Below, in pieces: positions 23,206 through 35,689 of a DNA stretch of 64,000 bases; within the stretch, counting starts at the first letter, position 1; each line of letters begins with the position of its first letter. The DNA lies in contig JBBHKE010002338.1 in NCBI GenBank assembly GCA_037447655.1, forward strand, positions 58,501 through 122,500. The letters are read 5' to 3'. The notes below the pieces were generated by a model. It did no database searches. It had not been told where the DNA came from and saw only the letters and a program-made list of their open reading frames with translations. The stretch comes from Zygnema cylindricum (taxonomy: Eukaryota > Streptophyta > Zygnematophyceae > Zygnematales > Zygnemataceae). A program made the translations under genes and the position numbers.

Positions 23206-25435
23206 GGTACCAATCTTTAATGGAACTGGCTTCATATACTGGGAAAGTATGATGATAGGAGCTCTATGCGAAAAAAGGTTTTGGGGGATAGTGAGTGGAC
23301 GGTTGGGGCGTCCATCAAGTCTTGGAATTCTTCCAGGGTTTGGAGGAAGCAGATTCACCAGAAAAGAGGGTCCACCTTCAACGGAGGAAACAAAAGAAGG
23401 AGAGGTGGTGGACAAAGGAAAGGAGAAGGAGGCGACCACACCAATAACAACTGGTTCTGCATTCATGTCACCTATTCCGAGGAACGAGGAGAATGATACT
23501 GAAACCTGGGACTTCAACAATATGGCGGCAAAGCACTTCATCCTACGCCATCTCACTCAAAGACTTGCATGTCCTCATTTGCAGGTAGAAAGGGCATCCG
23601 ATCTTTGGATGGCTCTCATAGAGATGTACCGAAGTGGTACGATTCAGCAACAATAGTTGGCTGATCAGAAAGTTAAAGAGTATGTATACAAAGGGGGGAA
23701 GATGTTGGATTTTTGCAATGAGCTTGCTACACTCTTCATGGAGCTAGAGAGTGGGGGAAGAGATTTTAGTGAAAAAGAAAAGGTTAACTGTTTACTGATG
23801 AAGTTACCCGATGAGTTCGAGAACATAGTCATCCGTGTGTTGGACTTGCTGGACTCAAGGTGGATATGGACCTCATTAGTAGGGATGATTCTCGTTCGGG
23901 AGAATACGATTGAGATCCGAAGAGGAGGAAAGAGTGGCCAAGCCTTACCAACTGCGACCGATTGGAGGAACAAGGATTCCCGGAAACCGGTCGGAAACTA
24001 TGGGGGGAGGGAGCAGAAAAATTAGACCGACGAGTTCGGACCAAGGGCTCCCAAAGGTTTATGTCATTTTTGTAAGAAACCTGGGCACAATATGGCAGAG
24101 TGCACTAAGCTAACCGAGCTTCGGTTAAAAGAGGGGCAGACCGGTGGTACCTCGCGAAGAAAGAAAAATGCCCTTGTGACACAGGTACATGAGGCGGAAG
24201 CCGAGGACGAGGACGATGAGCTTCTTTTAAATGAGGAGTTGGAGGCGAAAAACGAGGTCGAAATACCACGAAGGCAGAAATGTGCTTACGGATGATTGAA
24301 AGGTGAAGCAAGCTAGATTGTAGATTCACGTGCCTCCATGCACATGTGTAAGGATAGGCACCTGTTCACTAAGATAAGAAATATTCCCACCGTAGAGATA
24401 GAGTACGGGGATGGAATGATAGTCACCACTACTTTTGTAGGAACGGTAGATTTGAAAGTGTTAGTAGAAGGAAAGACATCCATAGTAACATTGACCGATG
24501 TATTGTTTATTCCGGAGCTGAACAAAAACCTCATCTCTACATCCGTATTAGACGATAAGGGTTTTTTTACTAGCACTAGGGAAGGAGTCTTTACTGCTAG
24601 TTTTGAGGAGGATGTCTATTTCATTGCTGAGAAAGGTAGCTATGGGATGTTTAGGCTGGTTTTAAGTAATGAAAAGAAGAAACTTTATTATGTTGGTGTT
24701 CATGATATTATGATGTGGCATAAGAGGCTTGGGCATGTGAATCTCGAAAAGTTAAGAGAGATGAAAAAGATGGGAGTGGTGGAAGGGATTAAGTTTAGTG
24801 AGAATGATAAATAAGTGATTGTAGTGGATGTGCTCAAGTTAAAACACACAGATTACCCTTTCCTAAAACAGCCACCTATAAGGGAGGAAAATTTCTAGAT
24901 GTAGTACACACGGATATTTGGGGACCGGCTAAAGTGCCCTCACCGGGGGGGAAGAGATTTATAATGACTATCACTGATGATTGGTCTCGGTATTCCCGAG
25001 TGTATTTTTTGAAAAACAAGTCCGAAGCTCAGGATTGTTTTAGACAATATAAAGGATGGAGCGAAAAACTCCATGAAACTCCAATCAAGAGAATAAGGAG
25101 TGACAATGGTGGAGAGTATACTTCTAACCAGTTTGAGGATTTTTCTGAGGGAAGATGGGGTCCAACACCAAAAGACAATTCTAGAAAACCCGGAACAAAA
25201 TGGGGTAGCTAAAAGGTTAAATAGAACACTAAGTGATAGTGCTAGAAGTATGTTGTCAGATAAGAAGATAGGAAAAACGTTTTGGGCAGAAGCAATGAAC
25301 TGTGCTAATTACCTCAAAAATAGAGTTCTTACTTCAGCTATAAAAGATCAAACACCTTATGAGAGATGGACAGGCCGGAAACCAGACATATCTCATTTAA
25401 AGGTTTTCGACTGTCAAGTATTTAGTCTAAGCTAG
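23206..25435 (+). pseudogene. Copia gag-pol remnant (gag, CCHC, protease, integrase)
   Basis: Gag-like coding starts near 23206, is broken by an in-frame TAG at 23654 and again at 24023. A CX2CX4HX4C zinc knuckle lies at about 24060-24103. The protease reads DSRAS where the active DSGAS is expected, so it is catalytically dead. The gag-pre-integrase motif WHKRLGHVN and the DCSGC zinc ligands are separated by a frameshift near 24810. The integrase catalytic motifs DIWGP and SDNGGEY are present, with another frameshift near 25150 before NPEQNGVAKRLNRTL. Coding stops at 25435, inside the right repeat. Multiple independent breaks show it is old. Confidence 0.85.
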
Positions 25436-26352
25436 AGCCATGGCTACCTAGGCTATCCAGAGGTTTACAAGAAAATATATTTTAGTTAGGGGTTTAATTT
25501 ACTAAAAGATATGTGCCGGCGGCAGGATTTGATCCTGTTAACTACCGGCCGGCAGACAGCCAGTAGCCGGTAGCCTTAGCCGTTAAGTCTAGAAGTAGAG
25601 TTACGTATTATGAGGTTTGATAATTATTTAAACATTTATACGTAGAAAAGTTCATTTAACTATAACTGATTACGGGAGACATATATCCAGTAAATGTAAA
25701 AGTACGGATTTCGATACGGATAAGAAACCAATACCGCGCATTTAATTGTTTAATGAAACGAATACCGCGCATGTATTTATTACGGCTACGATTAAATGTG
25801 AATTTAATTAGACAGCCAGAATTAACGCCGAGATCGCGGAAGAGGATTTCGGCCGTTTGTGGTCATCGCCACATCGGATGACACGTGGCGGAATGACATT
25901 GGATCGCGGCATCTCTGAGGATTAAGGAAGCGAATCCGGACATACCACGTGTCGACATTTAGGCCATGTCGTACAATGGTCGTACATAAAGTACACCGGC
26001 AGCTGTACTTTTGTGTACGAAACTGAAATATGATTGGCTCCTTACATCAGTAGATAGAGTTTTTGAGAGAGATAGGACTTAGAAAAATTAGAAGATACGA
26101 CCCTCTCTCCCATAGAGCTTCTGTACAAAAGGTCAACTTTGACCCTCCATAACTTACTGCTCAGGGGAGCAAATTCAGAGATTCTTTTTGCTATCGACTT
26201 AGGGGAGTCTTTTCTTCATAGGGGTGAAGTTGGTCAGAGTTTTTGTCTGCCAGGGTGGTAGTTATTTTTGCTGAAACAGAAAGGGGTCATGGTTATCTTA
26301 GAGGCTTCTTGGAAGCTGTTTACTCTGAAGACTTATGGAGGTCTCAGAGTTT
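25430..26352 (+). repeat. Right Copia terminal repeat
   Basis: Direct repeat of 22260-23182. It follows integrase sequence without any polypurine tract or RNase H, marking a deletion junction at about 25430. Confidence 0.85.
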
Positions 26353-27515
26353 GATTTAGAAAACAACTCTTGTACAAGCAAGACATGCTCTTTAATGAGG
26401 GTGGATAAAAAATATGGCATATATTCACCAAAGCAAAGGGAGGAATAAATCTAGGTGTTGTAAAAAAAAAATTACTCTAAAGAGAATTCACTACGCGTAA
26501 TACGAAGAATGACGGGAGCAATAACTGAAGTTTTCCCTACTAAGAAATAAGAGACAAACGTGGAGGCAATAAGGCACGGAATCCCCAAAGTAGACGTGAC
26601 ATTCCTCGCAGATGTCATATAGCAATAAAGTATTACAATGAAATTATAAAGATTATATGACTATATAGCGATTACAATTGTTTGAACACATTCAAACCAT
26701 GGACTTAACCAAGTACCGCGTGAGAGTTAGGGTTCGCTATCACTCAATCAAGAGGGAATCGTCGAGTAAATCAATTTCAATCCATTGCGAAAGAATAATA
26801 CTCTCGACATCACGTCAAATATTAAACTCATTTAATAAAGCAACAATTGTGAAACATCGTGAATCACTCAAGCGTTCATAACGCAAATTTGGTGCCGGTC
26901 ATTTTTGACCATTGAACATAAAATAACGTTTATGATACAATTTATCCTTTTCATAATTTACTTCAGTAAGTGGTTGAAACTTGTCAAGAATAATTTCCCT
27001 TACATCAATTAGTAGTCGAAATATGCGTTTTTGGAATAAAATGTTATATAACTCAAACATACCAGGATTACAGGTGGCGTCCAACCACTAGATAACAATA
27101 ATAGTTACGACAACAAAAATACTAGTTGTTTCTTATCATAAATTGTCCATTTTTATTTATCAACGTGAACTTTGGTCGGTTCCAATTTGCTTATAGACTT
27201 GCAAAGTACAACCAAGAAAACTAAGTTGACAGAAAAGTTAAGAAATAGCGTAAATATATAATATATTATTTTTCTTTTTACTAATAATTACTAAGAAAGA
27301 TATTGTTGCAGCACAAAAATAATAAGCGGGGGTTGTTTCACCAATTCCGACGGTCTATTAGTATTGTTAAGAAATGCACCAAATTATATAAAAAGAATCC
27401 TAACCAAAGTTGAAAAAAACCGCAAAAAGGTAACGATGAATTTGTGAAACTCTAGAGATGCAACACTATATCCACCGCATATGATATGTACAAAAATCGT
27501 CCGTAATGTGAACCA
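26353..27515. other. AT-rich stretch, no gene recognised
   Basis: No domain, splice pattern or repeat could be recognised. Several short ORFs are present but none looks constrained. Confidence 0.4.
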
Positions 27516-28185
27516 AAGGTCAAAAATTAGCTACCTTGGACATTTTTTCTTGGCCGTGGGCATCACTCCTCTTGAAGGTAAGGTCGAGGCAATTACCAAA
27601 CTACCGCCCTCAACTGATCTTACTTGTTTGAGGACCTTCTTTAAACTAGCTAACTATTACCGTAGATTTGTGCCAAGTTTCTGTAAGATCGCTTCCCATC
27701 TCAATGATCCTCTCAATAATGAAGTGTCGTTTGTTTTTGGACCTGCTCGAATTGTAGCTTTCCTGAAACTGAAAACTGATGTCGCTAGTGCTCTCATTTT
27801 TCGACCCCTTAGCCACATTTTTTTTTTGTCAACAAACTGATTTCGAGATGCCAAAATGAGTTGAATGGAGAAGAGAACTTTGTGGCATACGCTAGTTGGA
27901 TTAAAAATCTGGCAAAATTTAACTATACAAGCTATAAAGGTAAATGTCTCACCTGGGTGTGGGGAATCGTTCATTTCTATCACTATCTTTATAGCAAGCC
28001 GTTCACTCTCTTAAACGACCATCAACCTCTTTATTTGCTTATGATAAACGATGAGCTTTCAGGAAAGCTTGCCGGTTGGGCTAAAACATAAGAAAAATAT
28101 GATGTCGAGCTCGTTAATCTTCCGGGTTTGCTAAGCACCAATGCGGATGGAATCTCTTGGGAATCCACTACTTTGGACTGTTAAT
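27516..28185 (+). pseudogene. Ty3/gypsy reverse transcriptase - RNase H remnant
   Basis: Translation gives the gypsy RT tail (YLGHFFLAVGITPLEGKVEA, LRTFFKLANYYRRFVPSF), then after a break near 27840 the RNase H region (FVAYASWIKNLAKFNY, FTLLNDHQPLYLLM, LSGKLAGWA), a stop at 28089 and a final YDVELVNLPG / TNADGIS stretch. The order and spacing are those of chromovirus-type pol. At least one frame break and one stop; flanking LTRs not found. Dead fragment. Confidence 0.85.
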
Positions 28186-31000
28186 AACGGAATCCAACAT
28201 GGTATTGATGATGATGAGCTCCCTCCTTTGTTGGCCGATTCTTACCTTATTTATTGTCTTTATTCTATTCCTTGTTCGCGTCCGGCCATAGATCCATGGG
28301 TAGGGGAAATCGGATCTTAGCCAAAAAGTACAAGCAAACCAAACTAAAAGAATATCAAATACACTCAAGAGCACCTTCCAACAGTTCGGAAGAGGGCGCA
28401 GCACGATAGAAGAAGCCACGCCTCAATACTCCATTTCACCACTTTGCTAAAAGCAAAAAAAATTGGAGGGAAACCTTCCATACTTGGCCGAAGCCGTGTG
28501 GATTAAAGACGAGGCAAAAAAGAAAGAGAGAAATATTTTTACGCTAACATAATTATTAGTTTTATCTTACTTTAGGGGTGTAATGTGCCTTTTCTTCATT
28601 TAAATATTCAATATTATTTTCTTTCGTTTTATATATACATTTTTGCCATCATTCGTGTTTATTTTTCGCTTATATATAGCACGTGGTATGATTCACTTGA
28701 GTATGATTCTTTTCTTAACCTCCCATGCACGACGTAACTTACATCTCTACCTAGACACCTTAAATTAGACTCCACACCCTGTTTTGCAAATTTTTAGCCG
28801 TTTGCTATCCTCTCGCTATGGTTGCCAACCAACATTACGAATCCCCACACCGACCCATACATGCAAATGCAATTTACGCGGGGTTTATATACGCATGTTT
28901 ACACAGCCCCACCAACTAGAACCTAACCCATTGCCTCCTCCCCTTGAAGCATCGAGCCTTCTACTACGCTTGTTGCCCCTTAACGTCCACCATCCTCCTC
29001 CCCCCCCCCCCCCCCTTCTCTCTCTAGGGAGCATTCTCAAAATTCACCTTTTATCACGACATTACAACCATTGCTTTCTCAAGCCCTATCCTTTAAGGTT
29101 GTTGAGTTATTAGAACCTCTCATACTTCACACCACCTTTCAAATTACTATTTGTCAACCCTTTCTACCGAGACCCTTTTTACCTTCGAGTGAGCATTGAA
29201 TCCAAAATAAAACACAAGTCCACTTATGGTGCCTTGTGTTGAAAAAAATTTAATTTATGTTTCACTTATGTCTTAGACTCATGAGGGAGAGAGAGAGAGT
29301 TAGACGAGAGTAAACAATTATTGCCCCTATGGTAGCGAAGACCAAAAAACAGAAAGACGGGTTAGAGATGATTAAGAGTGGTCTATATGAAAATGATTGA
29401 TTTGACCTAGATTTGATCTTACGTCCTAGGTCCTACAAAAGCGCAACAATCATTCGTCTTATCCAGTAAGCCGTAAAAAAATCCTTGCAGGTATAGGGTT
29501 CGATAAAAAATGAAATTGTTTACATTAACGTAATACATTTAATGTCGTTTATATAAAACTGTAATTTTATGACAACCGCAAAACGCCGTCAAAATAACAC
29601 GGACGACATTATTTAGGAATTATTGAAAGGGACAACACGCGTGAGCGCCGGCATCTCGGAATGGCTCTTTGGCGGCCTATGGCAAATTAACCGACAGAAT
29701 GACACGTGGTAAGTCACTAAGAGGTTAGCGGAGGGAGACGGGACAAATCTAATGGCGATGGACATGGAAGATACACCTTTCTCATTGGTGTCGTACAAAA
29801 GCCATACAGATCATATCCCGGCTTGTGTACCTTCCTTTGTACAAAATGTACGTTACAATGTTGTGATTGGTAGATAGATCACAAGATAGGGGTTGTGAGT
29901 AGGGGTTTAATACTTAGATAGTTTTCAAGTCTTGCTCTCCCAGAAAGCTCAATAATATATTCGCTGATCAGCCATGACATTTCGCTCGGGTGAGCGTTTT
30001 TAGTGATTCTTTTTGCGTCGGACCCAAAGGAGTCATGCCTTAACCAAGTTGAAGTTGGTCAGAATTATCGTTTGTCTGGGTGGCTCCTATTCTTGTTTAA
30101 ACCAAAGTAGCGCGTGCGTGGGTCGTTTGTCATTGGTTGTTTGGGGGTACTTTCGTTGAAATCCCCTCTCCATAAATTTTTTGATGGGTTGGATTCTCTT
30201 TGCGGGGGTCGAAGCAATAGTTGCGGACGACCTGGTGCTTTGCCCTTTGGTTGCTAAGGGCCTTTCAATTTTGTACAGTACTATGTATATTGCGATAGTA
30301 CCGATGGTCGTTTATCATGCCCGTCAAAAATCGCGCCGTCGATTGAGTTTCAGAACTGACAATTTTAGAACTGGTTGTCAAACTTCCAAAGTGGTCGTTA
30401 ACAAAACATTTTTGAACCGCAATTGGACAATGCACGAAACCACTATTGTAGTACTAAACCAAAATCTAAGTGCGACCTCACTGTTATGTACCTTCGAACA
30501 TAGGCCGTCAACGAAATATATTTGTCGTCGATTGAGTTAATGAACGGACAGTATACAAACCGAAAATTATACCACACGGAGGACCTCATCGATTGTCAAA
30601 CTTTCAAAATAGACCGTTAACGAAACGTTTCCGCACCGCCGGCTGAATGTAAAGTTTCGAAACTGCAAAAAACATCATTCATGCGAGTTTAACGGGGGGA
30701 TGAACCGTCTGCCTACGAACCGTCACGGTTTATAGTTTCTCGGTTTCGAAATCAATCGACGGTGTGGTTTCGAACTGTCCTGTCATGCATTCACAACGCC
30801 TGTATAAGGGTGTTGTAGAAAGGCGAACAAAGATCTTAGCTTTTGCTGACGTTGTCGCCCTCGGACATTTAATCGATGTAGCTGTTATTGAAGTTTTCGT
30901 CGTTTAGAGCTCGCCATTTCGGTTGCGCAAACGTACACAGAATGAGTCTATTTAAAGTTTTTGCGCTCGGCCACGAAATGTCTATATTATTTATAGAGAT
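28186..31000. other. Repeat debris including a partial Copia-family LTR
   Basis: 28186-29600 shows no gene; it has a 20-odd base poly-C run at about 29001-29016. About 29629-30105 resembles the 3' half of the Copia LTR: an imperfect match to the CGCCGGCATCTC..GGCGG region and to the block AAGTTGAAGTTGGTCAGA..GTCTGGGTGGC. 30180-30540 is an open frame without recognisable similarity. Ends are uncertain. Confidence 0.4.
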
Positions 31001-33500
31001 TACCATTATTTGCCATATTCTTTCGTTTTTCTCTTTAATTTGATCAAATTCCTCGTCTATTTTTTATTGTTTTTATTCTTTACAAATTGTCACTCTTTCC
31101 ATTTATTTGCGAAAGCTTTTAAATATTATGTAACTGGTTTTTTACATATTAAATGATTTATAGTGGTTTGTGTGAAGTTTATCTTGTTTTTTTTTGAGTT
31201 TGTATGTTTTTTGTTTTACTCTTTAAAAAAATCCTATTTTGTTTATCTATTTTTTTATATTTACATGTTTGGAAAAGTTCGTATGAAAATTATATTGTTT
31301 TTTTTTTATGTTTATTTATTTTTTATTATTCACGTGTAAGGATTTTTTTTTCGACTTTTAAGAGTTTTATTTTAGGTAAGCTTATTATGGCACGAATTTT
31401 TCTTTTTAGATTAAATGTTACAATGAAAGGAATTGTTTGTTTCGAACTCTTTTTCTCTTATTGTTTCGCTGTGAGTCTAAATATTATTATGTAAAAAAGG
31501 TAATTATTAGTTATTGATTTTGTCATTGGGATAATCGTGCTATTTTTATTTGTTGTGGGCATAAAATTCAATTTATACACTTTCATATGTCTGTTGATAA
31601 AGTTTGGGGCAGTTTTGGTGAAGTTTGTGTTGCTGCAATAAGTTTTGATACTGTTTTTCATATTTGGAATACCAGTTTTTCTAAAGTATTGTCTTGAAAC
31701 TGTTTTTCATATTTGGAATACTAATTTTTCTTGAGCATTGTCTGCTCCTAATATAGATGGGCTGATGATGGTTTTTTTTTTTTTTTTCACTTGTGTTCAT
31801 TATGATGTTTTAATGGATGTTGTTCCATCTAACTTCAATAGGCAAGTGATCAACTATCTTTATCTGAATGTCGCAATGGACAGATATAGTATGTATATGT
31901 TGTCTAATAATGAATGTATAAAAAATGTCCATATTATTTCTAACAGTAATGATTTTTATGAAAATGATGGTAAAGATGATTATAATTGTGATAATGTTGT
32001 ACTATGTAATAGTGATCGTGTTGATACACTTGTAATTGAAAGTGTAGATAAAAAATAAAAAAATCGTACAAAACAAAAAAATAATGTAAATGGTAATTTT
32101 GGTGACGTAAATGTTGTTAAAAACAATAGGTGTAATAGAAATGTAAATATTAGTAAGTTTTTTATTGGTGTTTCGGTATTAAATGACATTGAGTTTGTGG
32201 TTAAATTACGAATTTGGAAAAAATATCGTATACCTTGTAATAGCTTTCAAGCTTCTTTAACATACGATTATGGTATTTTTGTTATGGGTTTACATATATC
32301 CAAAAATGAATAATGTTAACCTATGTTCTGAATCTGATTTTGATTGTTTTTTTGGGAAAAAAATAGTTTTTCATTCTTTATTTTCATTTGGTCTTGTTAG
32401 GCTGAAAAATACGAACGGTTTTGTATGAGATAATTTAGGTATTTTAAAAGTGAAAAACCAATAGGTTGGTTAATTCGCTAAAGAAGTGAAAAATCGGGTT
32501 ACTATTTTTGACTTAGGTGTCTTTGATAATGTTGAAGATGTTTGTCTTACTCGTGATTAGTTTGTGTTGGAGACTGGTGGTGCCCGTATTTATTTCTTAA
32601 ACAATAATGTGACTTTGTTGGATGAGTATAGCGAGAAACCTTATTTTATTAACATTAAAAAGAAAGCTATAGAATACATCTCAAAATTTGGGTTAATTGA
32701 TGACAAGTTTTATTCTGATGAATTTAATAAAATTAAAACATTATTTCATAAAAAAATTAAAGGTTTTTTTTTTAATGTTGTTGTAGTCAACTATTTTTTC
32801 GTGATTATGTTTCAATTTTTTTACACATAGACTATGAAGCTCTTATTAATGAATCAAACGGTCATATTCAATTTTATAAATTGGTGGTTAATGATCATTT
32901 TATTTGTGATTTGTGTCAAAAGTCATTAAAAAATAATAAAATTCCATTATTTTTTGTTGCTAATGGAATGAATTTTATAAATGAAAACGATAGTCTAAAA
33001 AATTTAAGTAATGTGGAGGAACGTTTAATTACTCGTCGTATTCTTTTTATGGTAATAAAACATTTAAAGATTTGTAATAGTCAATTTGGGATTGTTGGTG
33101 AGATTGTTAATGTTCCAATAGAAGTTTCAAAAACTTTGGTATGTTTTTCTAGGATCCGTAATTCACTACAAACAATTATATTACGTTTTAAGAGAGGAAT
33201 GTCAGTTCGTAGTTATGTGTGGAGTGAAACCATTTTTCGACATAAAGTTTTTATTGCGCTTGAGTATTTTGGTAAAAAATGGTATTTGTAATGAAATATG
33301 GTATAAAAAATACTCTTTTTATATAGGTAATGAAGTGTTTTATGGAAATCTTCTCCCCAACAATACTGGCCCAGAGTAAAATCATCTGCAACCAATGGAT
33401 GACAAAGTTAACAAAAACTGCAAAATATTCCATTTTGGAATCATATGAAAGAACATTCATTGTTAAGATACGATCAATTTCAAATTTTGTTTATCTTACA
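31000..33500 (+). pseudogene. Degenerate Helitron-type protein (DUF6570-like region)
   Basis: A strongly AT-rich island with broken ORFs on one strand (31738-32058, 32564-32830, 32881-33291). The last reads CDLCQKSLKNNKIPLFFVAN, then NVEERLITRRILFMVI, GIVGEIVNVPIE and RHKVFIALEYFGKKW. This order matches DUF6570, the domain found ahead of Helitron_like_N in Helitron Rep-helicase proteins. A +1 frameshift near 33280 would continue as NGICNEIWYKK, resembling the next family segment. Rep (HUH) and helicase motifs were not found, so the element is truncated. The upstream ORFs are unrecognised but share codon bias and orientation. Assignment rests on motif memory. Confidence 0.5.
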
Positions 33501-34200
33501 AATGTAATTAATTAACAATCCTTAAAAAAAATTGAGATTTATTTTTTACTATGCAAGTCTTCCTACAAAGTTTTCAAAACAAATTCCATTACAAATTGGA
33601 CAGTTTTGAAAAAACTGCTACAATAATTCCTAAACGAATAAAGGAAAGAATCTCTGCTTATCAAAATTTGCATATAAATTCTATTTTTTTGAACAATTAC
33701 ACTTTCAAAATAAATAATTAATAAACTTGTGTTTCATTTTTTTCAAAAGGATATCAGCTATGTATTTGTCTTGTTAATCTCATATTGTTATAATAGTTAT
33801 ATATATAAACGCCTAGCTTTCGTTTCTTGAGCAATTTATACAAAATCTTAACTTTGGTTTTTTTTTTATGTAGATTGAAAGCAACGACTCAATTTAAAGA
33901 GTCTAATTTCAACAAGCGTCAATATTATTAAAGTTTGTCATTAATAAATATTTGTCATGTTTTTTCCACATAAACAAAAATGTCAGTAATACTTGCTTAC
34001 TTGCAAGTAACATCATAAAATAATAAAGTAATTAAAGTATCACCAAAACAAAGTATTAAAAGTATTTGTATTGTATTTAAAAAAAAAAAAAAAACAATGT
34101 CGGTAATGTTCGTCACATAAAAAAAAACAACGTAATCAAGTATCACAAAAAAAAAATAGTCAAAGTATTTGTGTTGTATTTAAAAGAAATATGTATACAT
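33501..34200. other. AT-rich, no gene seen
   Basis: Very AT-rich sequence with poly-A runs and repeated AAAGTATTTGT/AAACAATGTCGGTAATG strings leading into the tandem repeat. No supported feature. Confidence 0.4.
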
Positions 34201-34755
34201 CAATGTTTGTAATGTTAGCCTTTGAGCTGATAATGATGTTCAACAACTTTCTTGGTCTTTAGACTAAGTTGGTTGATAATATATATATATATATAAATAT
34301 ATATATATATTTTAAAATTACAATGTAATGTAACAAACAAATATTATCAATGAAAACAAGTGTTTGTAATGTTGGTCAGCCTCCGAGCTGGTAGTGATGT
34401 TTATGCAACCTTCTAAGTCATAGGACTAAGTTAACTGATAAAAAAAAAAAAAAAAAAACAAAGTACTCAAAGCTATCAATTTACTATAATAAACAATGAA
34501 AATTAATAAAATATTAAATGGTTGTAATGTTAGTCAGCCTTTGAGTTGATAATGATGTTTATGCAATCATCTGGGTATTCGACTAAGTTGCTTGATCGAA
34601 AACGAAAAAAGTAATTAAAGTAATCAACATATTATAAATATAAAAGAATATAAAAGAAAATACGTATTTTTAGTGTTAGTTAGCCAACGAGCTGATAATA
34701 ATGTTGTTCCGACCTTCTAGGTCTTTGGACTCAGTTGGTTGAATGCTAGTTAAGT
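34200..34755. repeat. ~155-bp degenerate tandem repeat, four units
   Basis: Units begin near 34205, 34361, 34519 and 34670. Each has a conserved ~80-bp block: GTAATGTTAG, then GAGCTGATAATGATGTT, then CTTGGTCTTTAGACTAAG and GTTGGTTGAT. The spacers between blocks are poly-A or AT repeats and vary freely. The CTTGGTC..GACTAAG element can form a short hairpin with G-T pairs. Not coding. Confidence 0.75.
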
Positions 34756-35689
34756 CTGATGTTTTTTCTTATTATTTTATTTGTTGTATTTACATTTGTT
34801 TCTTTCATTTTTGTTATATGATCAAGGTTGTATTGTGGTTATTTATTTTGTTTGTTTTTTTTGTTTTCTTTTTTTGTAATATTATGTATTGATAAAAAAA
34901 AAATATATATATATATATATATATGCAACAGCTTAATATAAAATAAACAAAAACCATTAGTATTATGTTTAAACAAATAAAGGTTGAATAATGTTAATGG
35001 TTTAATGCGTATTCTAAAGTTAACGTTAAAGTGTTTAATACTACATTCTATGTTCAATCCATTCATTCATATCGTTCATTAGATTGAGATCGAACGCTCA
35101 AATTAAGGTGAAACTTTTACGCTTAATTAACCCCCCTACATGAACGAAACGTGAATTGTACCATCCATTTGGGTTCGTCGTCTTCTTCAACATACATGAA
35201 CCTTTCCGCCATGGATTTTGATAACAAGTAATTAATAAACCCGTAACATACGAGTATTTAGCGATTTTTTTTTATCTTTTTCATGAAATATATATGATTA
35301 GATGTTAACTTCTATCGCGTGATACGATTTAGTTCGTCGTTTCATTTCTTCGTGTCGTTTCAGTGGACGATTGTGCCCCCTTATGGTTTTCATTTATCAT
35401 ACATTTATTTTGTTTCAATTGACTGTTGACCATCATTGACAAAGTGTCGTTTCATCTACATTTATTAGCGGATTTGTATTGTGTAATTTCGGTTCATGCT
35501 TTATTTGTTTTTGTCGTTTCAACTTATTACAGCGTTACATATTCTATTATTATTTTGCATTAGGTTCATAAATTGTATACAATGATATATTTATGCCGTC
35601 TGATTGAAAGTTAACAGTCGCGACGTTTAATAGTGTCGGCTGTTATGTAAAACGTTAATCGTTTCTCCTTTTTTCGTAAGTTTGCTTTA
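34756..35689. other. AT-rich spacer
   Basis: Includes an (AT)n microsatellite at 34902-34924. No gene or recognised repeat apart from this. Confidence 0.4.

Larger units (their letters stand above)
22260..26352 (+). mobile_element. Ty1/Copia LTR retrotransposon, pol-deleted and decayed
   Basis: Two direct repeats of 923 bp, 22260-23182 and 25430-26352, flank a 2.25-kb interior encoding gag, zinc knuckle, protease and integrase in the Copia order. Reverse transcriptase and RNase H are missing: integrase sequence runs directly into the right repeat. Homology to the solo LTR at 56.5 kb extends upstream of 22260, so the true LTR may be longer and the right copy truncated by the same deletion that removed the end of pol. 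No standard Met-tRNA primer site is visible after the left repeat. The element cannot move on its own. Confidence 0.88.

Noticed and set aside
34200-34755. CRISPR array
   Set aside because: Four long (~80-bp core) degenerate units with AT-only spacers in a eukaryotic nuclear context do not fit a CRISPR array.
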